This document shows positions 19,285-26,584 of a stretch of DNA of 35,668 nt, piece by piece; the first letter of the stretch is position 1; each line of letters begins with the position of its first letter. Source of the DNA: an uncultured bacterium. GTDB lineage: Bacteria > Cyanobacteriota > Vampirovibrionia > Gastranaerophilales > Gastranaerophilaceae. Where the stretch lies: contig CANAIK010000014.1 in assembly GCA_947361225.1 (NCBI GenBank), positions 1 through 35,668 on the forward strand. Reading direction: 5' to 3'. The notes beneath the pieces were generated by a model. It was not told the origin of the DNA. It saw only the letters and a program-made list of their open reading frames with translations, and searched no databases. A program made the translations under genes and the position numbers.

Positions 19285-20991
19285 CTAGAAAGGCTGTTTT
19301 TTGTCGGGCGTTAAATTTAGAAGTCTTACAATTTCGGTTGAAATTTCTTTAAATATAGGAGCCGCAACTGTTGAACCCCAAACGCTTTCCCCGTTGGGTG
19401 AATCCACGATAACATAAAGCACAACCCTAGGATCCGTTGCAGGGAAATATCCAACCATAGAAGTGTAGAGTTTGTTGGAATATCCCGTTCCGTTTGCATT
19501 TGGTTTTCTTGAAGTTCCGGTTTTGGCTGCAATGTAAAAATCATTCATTTTAGCGGGATTTTTACCGTTCTCCATTGATTTTACGAGCAAATGCGTTAAA
19601 TCCTTGGCGTCTTGTTCTTCCATTACTCTTCTTCTAATAATTTTTTTCTCTTCTTCTGCTTTAGGGTATTTAATAACGTGAGGCGTTACCCAAACTCCGT
19701 TATTAGCAACCGCCCCAACAGCAGAGGCCATTTGAATTGCAGTAGTTGAAGCGCCGTATCCGTAACCCATAGCAGCGTGGGTTGCAACGTCCCAATTTTT
19801 AATAGAAGGCAATAACCCTACAGATTCCCCGGGTAAATCAATACCTGTTTTTTCACCAAAATTGAACATTTTTAAACTATCGTAGAATTCTTTATCGCTC
19901 ATCATTTGAGCAACCTTAATTGACCCGATATTGGAGGAATGTTCGAAAAGATAGATTAAATCAATCATTCCGGGGGCGCCTTTTGATTTAAAATCAGAGT
20001 TAGCAACATCCCACCAGCCGATTTTCATTTTTCCGGTGTCATTAATTTTAGAATTTTTATTGATTTTTTTATTCATTAAACCACAAGCAATTGTGATAAT
20101 TTTAAAAGTTGACCCCGGAGGATAAACGTCGGTGATTGCCCAGTTTTTGAGCTTTTGCATAGTGTATTTTCCAAATTCATTGGGATTATAATTGGGAGCT
20201 ACAGCGAGTGCTAAAATTTCACCCGTTCTAGGATCAAGTACAATAGCAGCAGCTCTTGGAGCATTATATTTTTGAATCGCTTTAATTAAATACTTTTCAC
20301 ATACGTGTTGAACAGCACTGTCAATGGTTAAAGTTAGTGTTTTTCCCTTGGCAGGGGCAGAAACATCCTCAGGATTTACTCCGATATTGTAAATAATATC
20401 CCCGTTTGGAGCTTTTTCATAAGTTATTGTTTTATCGACATATTCTAAGTATTCTTTAGCCTTATATTCAACCCCGCCCGCCGTATCAGCGTTTGGATTA
20501 TAAAACCCGAGAACGTGACTAGCTAATGTCCCTTGAGGATAAACACGGGTGTTTTTAACCTCGAAAGAAAGCTCCCTTAAGCCTTTTTTCTTAATTTCTC
20601 TTATTGTTCTTCTATCTAAATCTTTTTTAATTGTAATAATTTTCTTATCGGTTTGTCCTAATTTTTTAGCCAATTCACTCATAGGAATTTTTACATAAGG
20701 AGCAAGAATTTGCGCTAAATCCTCAGGAGAATGGTCATAATAAGCAGGATGAGCGTACAGAATAAAAGTTGTTTTATCGGAGGCAAGTTTAAAACCGTTC
20801 CTATCAACAATTTCCCCCCTTAAAACATACATTTTCGAAGTTCTTTGAGATTTTGCTTTTTTCTTGCAGTTTCTAATATCGCAAACTTGCAGCAGAAACA
20901 AATAAACCGCCAAAGCCAGACACGTAATATAAAAAACAGACTGCAAACAACCGATTCGTCTGTCGAATTTATTGTGAATTTTGTCTTTCAA
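19285..20991 (-). CDS. ftsI: Division penicillin-binding protein, FtsI/PBP3-like transpeptidase
   Basis: 568-residue class B penicillin-binding protein that cross-links septal peptidoglycan in the periplasm. Seen: a short cytosolic start, one membrane anchor (about residues 16-34), the pedestal domain with RGEIVDRNG, the active-site motif S294-T-F-K297 in PPGSTFKI, SSN in EHSSNIG and K490-TGT in AAKTGTS. The start is TTG at 20991, supported by AAGGGGG about 9 bases upstream; no ATG is better placed. It follows the ftsL-like gene by 14 bases. It is called ftsI from this context; the sequence alone would also fit an SpoVD/PBP2-type relative. Confidence 0.93.
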   Translation of the reverse strand: MKDKIHNKFDRRIGCLQSVFYITCLALAVYLFLLQVCDIRNCKKKAKSQRTSKMYVLRGEIVDRNGFKLASDKTTFILYAHPAYYDHSPEDLAQILAPYVKIPMSELAKKLGQTDKKIITIKKDLDRRTIREIKKKGLRELSFEVKNTRVYPQGTLASHVLGFYNPNADTAGGVEYKAKEYLEYVDKTITYEKAPNGDIIYNIGVNPEDVSAPAKGKTLTLTIDSAVQHVCEKYLIKAIQKYNAPRAAAIVLDPRTGEILALAVAPNYNPNEFGKYTMQKLKNWAITDVYPPGSTFKIITIACGLMNKKINKNSKINDTGKMKIGWWDVANSDFKSKGAPGMIDLIYLFEHSSNIGSIKVAQMMSDKEFYDSLKMFNFGEKTGIDLPGESVGLLPSIKNWDVATHAAMGYGYGASTTAIQMASAVGAVANNGVWVTPHVIKYPKAEEEKKIIRRRVMEEQDAKDLTHLLVKSMENGKNPAKMNDFYIAAKTGTSRKPNANGTGYSNKLYTSMVGYFPATDPRVVLYVIVDSPNGESVWGSTVAAPIFKEISTEIVRLLNLTPDKKQPF

Positions 20992-21005
20992 GGAAACAAT
21001 CCCCC

Positions 21006-21512
21006 TTAGTAGTTTACAACCATTGGTCGGTTGTCTTTGTTTTGTTTTTTGAAATTAACATTTGGTAAATCAATAGCATCAACTTCAACAACTTGTTTAG
21101 CTCTTTCCAGAATATTGGTTTTAGAAACAGCTTTGTCGATATTATAATATGATTGTAAACTATCTACTTTATTCTGCAGCTCCTCGTTTTCATAATTAAG
21201 TTCCAAAGTTTCTCTTGAAATTTTATTGAGCTGCACTTCTTTGCAGGAAACAAAATAATAAGAAACCAGACAAAATAACACTAAAAAAGCCAAAACCCCG
21301 TACAAAAAGTTGTTAACTCTTTGTATAATCATTTCCTTATAGGGTTTTTCATTAAGAAAATATCCGCTTATAATTTGACTTGAACCGTTAATAGGATCGG
21401 ACGAACCATAGGTTGAGGGTTTGTATTTATTGAGCGTTTCAGTTGGTTTGTATTTTTTATTATTAGTATTTTTATTGTAGTTTTTATTAAATTTATTGAA
21501 AGATGGTTTCAA
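21006..21512 (-). CDS. FtsL-like division protein
   Basis: 168-residue bitopic protein: an Asn/Lys/Tyr-rich cytosolic N-terminus (about 65 residues), one membrane helix (FLYGVLAFLVLFCLVSYYFV), then a leucine-zipper-like coiled coil (LNKISRETLELNYENEEL) and a short C-terminal tail. FtsL sequences are poorly conserved; the assignment rests on this topology and on the position between rsmH and ftsI, where ftsL normally sits. The cytosolic tail is longer than in most FtsL. The start codon is TTG at 21512, preceded by GAGG at 5-6 bases; no in-frame ATG is available nearby. Confidence 0.75.
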   Translation of the reverse strand: MKPSFNKFNKNYNKNTNNKKYKPTETLNKYKPSTYGSSDPINGSSQIISGYFLNEKPYKEMIIQRVNNFLYGVLAFLVLFCLVSYYFVSCKEVQLNKISRETLELNYENEELQNKVDSLQSYYNIDKAVSKTNILERAKQVVEVDAIDLPNVNFKKQNKDNRPMVVNY

Positions 21513-21523
21513 AATTACCTCAT

Positions 21524-22444
21524 TTATATTCTTTTTGCTATTCGAAGTTTTGCACTTCTTGACGGAGGGTTAATCTCCAGTTCTTCTTTTGAAGCCAGGA
21601 TTGGTTTTTTGTTAATAAGCTCCAGTTTTTTCTCGTTTTGTTCAATAAAAGGAATCCTGCTGTCGGATTTCGGATTAGAATATTGTTTTAATATATGCTT
21701 TGCTAATCGATCTTCTAAAGAATGAAACGATAACAAACTTATTATAGCATTAACATCACATAAATTTATTACTTTTAATAATGTATTTTCAAAATTTAAC
21801 AATTCTTGATTAACTTCAATTCTTAATGCTTGAAACACACGGGTTGCAGGATGAATTTTCGATTTAACATTAGGAGTTGAATTCTTAATTAATTCACTTA
21901 GTTGTAAAGTTGTGTTAATAGGACGTTTTTGAACAATTGCTCTTGCAATTCTTTTAGAGAATCTTTCTTCTCCGTATTTCGAGAAAATTTCAACCAATTG
22001 CTGTTCGTTGTATTTGTTTACAATATCCCATGCTTTTAGTTTTTGATCTTGATTAAAACGCATATCCAAAGGGGCGTCTTTAGAAAAACTAAAACCCCTG
22101 TCTTTACTTGTAAGTTGATGATAAGACGCTCCGAGGTCAAAAATTACCCCTCCTGTGATTTTTTCGATTCCTAAATCCGCTAAATGCTTATCAATATCGA
22201 CATAACTACCCTTAATTATTTTTATATTATCATAATTTTTTAATCGCATAGACGCATAGTTAAGTGCGTCGTCGTCGACATCAAAAGCAACTAACAAACC
22301 CTTTTTTGAAATTCTTTTTAAGATTTCTTCACTATGTCCCCCGCCACCAAGGGTGCAATCTACAAAAATTTTATCCGAGTTGTAACAATTAAGACTATCG
22401 ACAACCTCTTTTTTCATAACAGTATAGTGAATAAATTTTTCCAT
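21524..22444 (-). CDS. rsmH: 16S rRNA (cytosine-1402-N4)-methyltransferase
   Basis: 306-residue SAM-dependent methyltransferase (MraW) that modifies C1402 in the ribosomal P site. Seen: HYTVMKKEVVDSL, the SAM loop DCTLGGGGHSEEIL, GGVIFDLGASYHQL, RGFSFSKDAPLDMR, ATRVFQALRIEVNQEL, SFHSLEDRLAKH and the C-terminal NPPSRSAKLRIAKR. All family blocks are present at normal length. The start lies two bases after the stop of the upstream small gene with no Shine-Dalgarno, so translation is probably coupled. It is the usual second gene of division clusters, after mraZ; mraZ is not seen here. Confidence 0.97.
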   Translation of the reverse strand: MEKFIHYTVMKKEVVDSLNCYNSDKIFVDCTLGGGGHSEEILKRISKKGLLVAFDVDDDALNYASMRLKNYDNIKIIKGSYVDIDKHLADLGIEKITGGVIFDLGASYHQLTSKDRGFSFSKDAPLDMRFNQDQKLKAWDIVNKYNEQQLVEIFSKYGEERFSKRIARAIVQKRPINTTLQLSELIKNSTPNVKSKIHPATRVFQALRIEVNQELLNFENTLLKVINLCDVNAIISLLSFHSLEDRLAKHILKQYSNPKSDSRIPFIEQNEKKLELINKKPILASKEELEINPPSRSAKLRIAKRI

Positions 22445-22446
22445 AG

Positions 22447-22827
22447 TTATAAGTTTATCATTCTTTTCATTTTTTTTAAAATATTTTTCAAAGTAAGCTC
22501 ATCATTGGATATTAAGCTTTCTTTATTCAAATTTAGATAATTCGATATAATATTGCTTGGTAAATCCTCGTTTTTCTTTAATATCATTGCAATTTCCATT
22601 AAAAAATCGTCCTGCACTTGAGCATAATCGGATTCTTTAGCTCTTAAGTCCTCGTCCGCCTCTCGATACATAAGAGCATCGAAAGCACATTTAATATTTA
22701 AATCCTCACTATCTTTAGGGAACTCTAAAAGTGCATTGGATACAGGTTTTTTACCCAATAAAACTTCAAGAATTAAATCGGACACTAAAAGTTTATTTCT
22801 ATATTTTTTAAGTTCCTGTTCGTTCAT
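22447..22827 (-). CDS. Unknown protein, 126 aa, between BlaI-type regulator and rsmH
   Basis: Not recognised. It is rich in Leu, Glu, Asp and Lys with predicted helices throughout, and has no signal peptide or membrane segment. It starts immediately after the BlaI-type gene stop (no gap) and ends two bases before rsmH, so it is clearly part of this operon. It is not MraZ: the SpoVT/AbrB-like beta pattern and the DxxxR motif are missing. Confidence 0.8.
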   Translation of the reverse strand: MNEQELKKYRNKLLVSDLILEVLLGKKPVSNALLEFPKDSEDLNIKCAFDALMYREADEDLRAKESDYAQVQDDFLMEIAMILKKNEDLPSNIISNYLNLNKESLISNDELTLKNILKKMKRMINL

Positions 22828-23190
22828 TTAAGCGTTAATTAAAGCGGTTTCCTGCATAGCTGAATCAAGAATTTTAGCTAAATGCACTAATGATCCGTTG
22901 CAGTATCGATTTGCCAATTCATTTAAAGATTTTATCACAATTTCATTGTTGGAATAAGCGGTTCTGTAGTAAAATTTTTTGCCTTGTTTAAATCTTAATA
23001 AAATCTTTTTTTCATATAATCTGTCCATGACGGTTTTTATTGTTGTATAAGCTCTTGTTTGTGTTTCGTTTTGAGATAAAGATAGAAAAACATCCTTAAC
23101 GGAGTTTTTGTATTCCCCTCGTTCTTCCATCGCCCAAAGAGCAGTCAAAATTGTGCTTTCCAAGCTACCGTGTTTAAAATTGGCTGGCAT
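22828..23190 (-). CDS. BlaI/MecI/CopY-type transcriptional regulator
   Basis: 120-residue winged-helix protein of the penicillinase-repressor family (PF03965). Seen: GSLESTILTALWAMEERGEYKNS (helix 1 region), the recognition helix region AYTTIKTVMDRLYEKKIL and the wing LRFKQGKKFYYRTAYS; the C-terminal region that dimerises follows. Members repress beta-lactamase, PBP2a or copper genes through TACA-N2-TGTA operators. Here there is no BlaR1 sensor protease nearby and no such operator was found by eye. The gene sits in a division/cell-wall operon, which is unusual. It lies 20 bases after the lipoprotein gene. Confidence 0.88.
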   Translation of the reverse strand: MPANFKHGSLESTILTALWAMEERGEYKNSVKDVFLSLSQNETQTRAYTTIKTVMDRLYEKKILLRFKQGKKFYYRTAYSNNEIVIKSLNELANRYCNGSLVHLAKILDSAMQETALINA

Positions 23191-23210
23191 TATGATCCTT
23201 TCTGTCGTTT

Positions 23211-23492
23211 TTATTTAAATTTTATCGGCAAGTCAAAATCAATGTCTTTAGGTCCAAAGTCAATTGTTTTTAAACTCGGACCTTTTTTTTGTGAATTGTC
23301 TTTATATATTATAACACCGGAAGATTTTTTTAGAACATCTTTTTGATCCCGGGTGTTGTTATTAAGCGAGCTAGCTTTGCTTTCTCTGTAGAATTTAATC
23401 GATTGAACCGTTTTATCTTGACAAGCAGATAAGCCACAAGCAATTAAAACACAAATAAATAAAAAAATAAATCTTATTAAATTATTTTTCAT
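23211..23492 (-). CDS. Small lipoprotein of unknown function
   Basis: 93 residues. A positively charged start and hydrophobic core (LIRFIFLFICVLIACG) lead to LSAC, a lipobox with the lipidated cysteine at about C24; Q at +2 predicts outer membrane sorting if the E. coli rule applies. The mature part is short, Lys/Ser-rich and probably disordered, ending in DFDLPIKFK. It is the first gene of the division operon. The ATG has no Shine-Dalgarno and lies 8 bases after a -10 box with a near-consensus -35. Confidence 0.8.
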   Translation of the reverse strand: MKNNLIRFIFLFICVLIACGLSACQDKTVQSIKFYRESKASSLNNNTRDQKDVLKKSSGVIIYKDNSQKKGPSLKTIDFGPKDIDFDLPIKFK

Positions 23493-23529
23493 ATATTTTT
23501 ATTATAAAAAAAATAAATCCAAAGGTCAA
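23493..23529 (-). promoter_or_regulatory. Promoter of the lipoprotein/BlaI/division operon
   Basis: On the minus strand TTGACC (23529-23524), 17-base spacer, TATAAT (23506-23501), then 8 bases to the ATG at 23492. This leaves a 5' leader of only 0-2 bases and no room for a ribosome-binding site. It is the best supported leaderless candidate in the window. Confidence 0.7.
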
Positions 23530-23601
23530 AGCAAAAACTCATCTTTTGATTAATTGGTTTTTTAAAGAATTTTAATAAACTTAAATTAATCAGGAGGAAA
23601 A

Positions 23602-24357
23602 TTGAGTTTTAATAATTTAAATATTGATAATCCCATAAAAAAAGATAAAAAATTTTTTTGCTCCAAAGGTGATTCTTTTATGCTTAAAAATGAATATCGA
23701 AAGGCAATTAAGGAATATTTACTTTCTTTAATGCTTGATAAAAAAGATATTTATGCAAGAAAAGGAGCCTCCAAGGCTTATAAAAACTTAAAAGAATATG
23801 ATAAAGCAATTAAACACTTAAAAGACGCAAGGGATTTATTTAGTTTTGATTCTGAAATTTATTACGAACTAGGACTCAACTACCTTTTGAGCGCAGATAA
23901 TATTAATGCGCAAAAAAACTTTATAAGAACAATAAAACTGGAACCTAATAACAAAAACGCACAAATTAAACTTGCCTTAACCCACGAATTATCAGGGGAA
24001 GAAGAAATGGCGATAATGGTATATAAAACGATTATTGAAAAAAATCCGTCTTATATTCCGGCACTATCCAATCTTGCAGCATTATATATTGAACAAGAAG
24101 AATTCAATCAAGCAATAGTTTTGTTTAAAAAAATGCTCACAATAAACGAAGATTATTATAGAGCATATCTTGGTTTGGGACTTTGTTTCGATAAATTAGG
24201 AAAAATATCATATGCAACAAGATATTACAAAAAATATATTTCAAAAAAACCGGATTCACAAACGGCAAAATCTTTAATAGGAAGGATTTATGAATTGCAT
24301 AAAAATAATAATACCAAAACAAAACAAACAAATTTTAAAGTGGTTGTAAATAATTAA
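23602..24357 (+). CDS. TPR-repeat protein, 251 aa
   Basis: Tetratricopeptide-repeat protein with about six repeats between residues 18 and 240 (for example FFCSKGDSFMLKNEYRKAIK and YYELGLNYLLSADNINAQ). There is no signal peptide or catalytic domain. The start is TTG at 23602, fixed by AGGAGG four bases upstream; there is no ATG until residue 27. It is divergent from the lipoprotein operon. The C-terminal tail is Asn/Lys-rich. An AT-only hairpin (24363-24380) follows and may be a weak terminator. Confidence 0.85.
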   Translation: MSFNNLNIDNPIKKDKKFFCSKGDSFMLKNEYRKAIKEYLLSLMLDKKDIYARKGASKAYKNLKEYDKAIKHLKDARDLFSFDSEIYYELGLNYLLSADNINAQKNFIRTIKLEPNNKNAQIKLALTHELSGEEEMAIMVYKTIIEKNPSYIPALSNLAALYIEQEEFNQAIVLFKKMLTINEDYYRAYLGLGLCFDKLGKISYATRYYKKYISKKPDSQTAKSLIGRIYELHKNNNTKTKQTNFKVVVNN

Positions 24358-24385
24358 TGTTTAAATATGAATTAATATTTTTTAT

Positions 24386-24414
24386 TTGACATTCCAAAAA
24401 ACAACTCGTATAAT
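24386..24414 (+). promoter_or_regulatory. Consensus sigma-70-type promoter of the prepilin-like gene
   Basis: TTGACA (24386-24391), exactly 17 bases, TATAAT (24409-24414). This is a perfect match to the vegetative consensus. The predicted start near 24421 gives a 39-base leader with AAAGGAAG before the ATG, so very strong expression is expected. Confidence 0.9.
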
Positions 24415-24459
24415 TTAGGACATATAGAAAAGTAAGTAGTTTTATAAAGGAAGTATTCT

Positions 24460-25185
24460 ATGAGACTTAAAAAAGGTTTTACACTAGCCGAAATCCTTAT
24501 CGTATTAATGGTTATCGGTGCAATTGCCACAATGACTATTCCATCTTTAATGAAAGGTGTAACTGAGTCACAGTGGAAAACAGCTTACAAAAAAGCTTAC
24601 AACACAATAGTAAATATGTCATCTATGGAAAGAGTAGCAGGAAACTTACCTGCAACTTCATCAGACGGTGCAATGGTTACTATGTTTAAAACAATGAACT
24701 CAAGTTTAGCGGTTAAAGCTTATGCAGCATCAACTGCAGCACAAAACGGTACAATTCTAACTGCTAGCGAATATTTTAATTGCGTTAAACTTCTTGGAGT
24801 AACTCAAGGTGCAACAACTTGTACAGGAACTCCACCTGCAGTAGATAACAGCACAACCGGTTTATCACCTTGGATTATCACAGAAGATAATATGGCTTAT
24901 AACGTTCAAAAAGGTACAGGAACTTCTTGCGATAGCAAATTAGAAATCAACAGCCAAACAGTTATGACTAATGTACAATCAAAATCTTGTACTATTATCA
25001 CAGTTGACGTTAACGGTTTGACAAACGGACCTAATATTTACGAACCACAATCTATGAGCGGCGTAAGCGGTGCTGTTAAACCACTTAGCGGTGACAGATA
25101 TTATATCTACGTAGGTACTGACGGAGCTACTTCCGGACCTAAAACACTTACTCTTGAAGGTCATATCACAGACGATATTAAATAA
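24460..25185 (+). CDS. Type IV prepilin-like protein, probably highly expressed
   Basis: 241 residues with a class III signal: MRLKKG then FTLAEILIVLMVIGAIATM, with the prepilin peptidase site after G6 and Glu at +5 of the mature protein. The hydrophobic helix is followed by a globular Thr/Ser/Ala-rich domain (about residues 35-241) with four cysteines (in EYFNCVKLL, TTCTG, TSCDSK and KSCTIITVD) that could form two disulfides. It resembles the large family of prepilin-like proteins in gut cyanobacterial relatives; whether it is a pilus subunit or a pseudopilin cannot be told. No assembly ATPase or platform gene is nearby. It has its own consensus promoter and terminator. Confidence 0.9.
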   Translation: MRLKKGFTLAEILIVLMVIGAIATMTIPSLMKGVTESQWKTAYKKAYNTIVNMSSMERVAGNLPATSSDGAMVTMFKTMNSSLAVKAYAASTAAQNGTILTASEYFNCVKLLGVTQGATTCTGTPPAVDNSTTGLSPWIITEDNMAYNVQKGTGTSCDSKLEINSQTVMTNVQSKSCTIITVDVNGLTNGPNIYEPQSMSGVSGAVKPLSGDRYYIYVGTDGATSGPKTLTLEGHITDDIK

Positions 25186-25215
25186 TAGATTTAAAACAAC
25201 AGATCATATTGACAA

Positions 25216-25244
25216 GCCCTATTTTATATAGGGCCTTATTTTTT
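25216..25244 (+). terminator. Rho-independent terminator of the prepilin-like gene
   Basis: GCCCTAT (25216-25222), loop TTTAT, ATAGGGC (25228-25234), then CTTATTTTTT. Confidence 0.9.
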
Positions 25245-25282
25245 GGATTTTTTTATATAATTTAAAAAGAAAAGAGTTTTTT

Positions 25283-26200
25283 ATGAAAATTTATAACAAT
25301 ATTCTAGAGTTAATTGGAAATACTCCTTTGGTAAAAATTAACAAATTAGCGCCTTATGATAGTAATATTCTGGCAAAAGTCGAATATTTTAACCCCGGAG
25401 GTTCAATTAAAGACAGGGTTGCTTTGTTAATGATTGAGGAGGCAAAAAAACAAGGATTAATAGATAAAAACACAACAATAATTGAACCAACGAGCGGAAA
25501 CACAGGGATTGGACTTGCTTTAGTTTGTTCGGTTCTGGATTTAGAATTAATCCTAACAATGCCTGAAACAATGTCCAAAGAAAGAAGAGATACCTTAAAA
25601 GCTTATGGAGCAAAACTTGTTCTAACCCCGGGGGACAAAGGAATGCAAGGATCGGTCGATAAAGCGCTTGAGTTGCGAAAACAAATTGACAACTCCTTTA
25701 TCCCTTCTCAATTTGACAACCCGATAAACCCAAAAACTCATTATGAAACTACAGCGCAGGAAATTTACAACGACACGGAAGGTTTAGTTGATATTATTAT
25801 AGCGGGCGTTGGAACAGGGGGAACAATATCGGGAATTGCAAAAAAACTAAAAGTAATAAAACCCTCAATTAAAGCAATTGCGGTTGAACCTGAATCTTCG
25901 CCTTTAATTTCAAAAGGGGTTTTTGGCCCGCACAAAATCCAAGGAATTGGAGCAAATTTTATCCCAAAAAACTATGACAACAAACTAATTGACGAAATTT
26001 TCCTTGTTAGTGACACTAACGCAATTACAACAGCAAGGGATTTAGCCTTAAAAGAAGGAATTTTTTGCGGAATTTCCTCAGGCGCCTCAATGCACGCTGC
26101 AATTGAAACGGCAAAAAAAGAGGAGAATAAAGGAAAAATGATTGTTACAATCCTGCCTGATTTAGGCGCAAGATATCTATCAAGTCCAATGTTTCAATAA
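25283..26200 (+). CDS. cysK: Cysteine synthase (O-acetylserine sulfhydrylase)
   Basis: 305-residue PLP enzyme making L-cysteine from O-acetylserine and sulfide. Seen: LIGNTPLVKI, the PLP lysine K43 in NPGGSIKDR, the asparagine loop EPTSGNTGIGLA, the phosphate loop GVGTGGTISG, IQGIGANFIP and the C-terminal GISSGASMHAA. Length and motifs fit the CysK/A-type better than CysM. AAGAG before the ATG is a modest ribosome-binding site. It is monocistronic, between two terminators. It shares serine metabolism with the serine dehydratase at 12722 but is not linked to it. Confidence 0.95.
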   Translation: MKIYNNILELIGNTPLVKINKLAPYDSNILAKVEYFNPGGSIKDRVALLMIEEAKKQGLIDKNTTIIEPTSGNTGIGLALVCSVLDLELILTMPETMSKERRDTLKAYGAKLVLTPGDKGMQGSVDKALELRKQIDNSFIPSQFDNPINPKTHYETTAQEIYNDTEGLVDIIIAGVGTGGTISGIAKKLKVIKPSIKAIAVEPESSPLISKGVFGPHKIQGIGANFIPKNYDNKLIDEIFLVSDTNAITTARDLALKEGIFCGISSGASMHAAIETAKKEENKGKMIVTILPDLGARYLSSPMFQ

Positions 26201-26202
26201 AA

Positions 26203-26340
26203 AAATCCCCACGTATAAATTGCGTGGGGGTTCTACTTGGTACATAGAAAGGAAGGAAAGGTTAGGAAAAATGTAGGTGTGTGTAAGATTTTTTTTCTTT
26301 CGTTTCCTTTTTAATATATACTTCTTATATATTATATATA
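26203..26340 (-). ncRNA. Candidate small RNA opposite the cysK 3' region
   Basis: On the minus strand the stem CCCCACG/CGTGGGG (26208-26230) is followed by ATTTTTTT, a proper terminator; on the plus strand the same hairpin lacks a T run. Upstream on the minus strand lies an AT-rich stretch with TATAAT-like sequence near 26325-26335 and, inside, a pyrimidine tract (CCTTTCCTTCCTTTC, about 26250-26264) complementary to Shine-Dalgarno-like sequence. No credible ORF is seen. It could instead be only a cysK 3' hairpin. Confidence 0.3.
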
Positions 26341-26492
26341 CCAATTTAATTATAAATAATAACAAATCAATTCATAAAAAAATCCAAATTTACATTGCTT
26401 AATAATCAAAAATACACTTATTATTGAATTAAAGGTTAAAAGTCAGATAATTATTAAAAAAGAAAAAATCGTAAAAAATACACTAAAAAATA

Positions 26493-26533
26493 CCCGCAAA
26501 ATTCTTGTCCCAAAAGGGATTGCGGGGTTTTTT
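26493..26533. terminator. Bidirectional terminator before the glycosidase gene
   Basis: CCCGCAA (26493-26499) pairs with TTGCGGG (26520-26526) around an inner GTCCC/GGGA(T) hairpin, followed by TTTTTT on the plus strand; the minus strand continues TATTTTTT. It isolates the gene at 26585 from cysK. The rest of the 26201-26584 gap is AT-rich without a gene. Confidence 0.85.
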
Positions 26534-26584
26534 CATTTGTGATATACTATAAGTAGGACATACTAGATACAGGCATTACGGTTT

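Noticed and set aside
26180-26365. 61-residue minus-strand open frame after cysK
   Set aside because: Low-complexity Lys/Ile/Tyr sequence that overlaps the cysK end and a terminator; no ribosome-binding site or domain.
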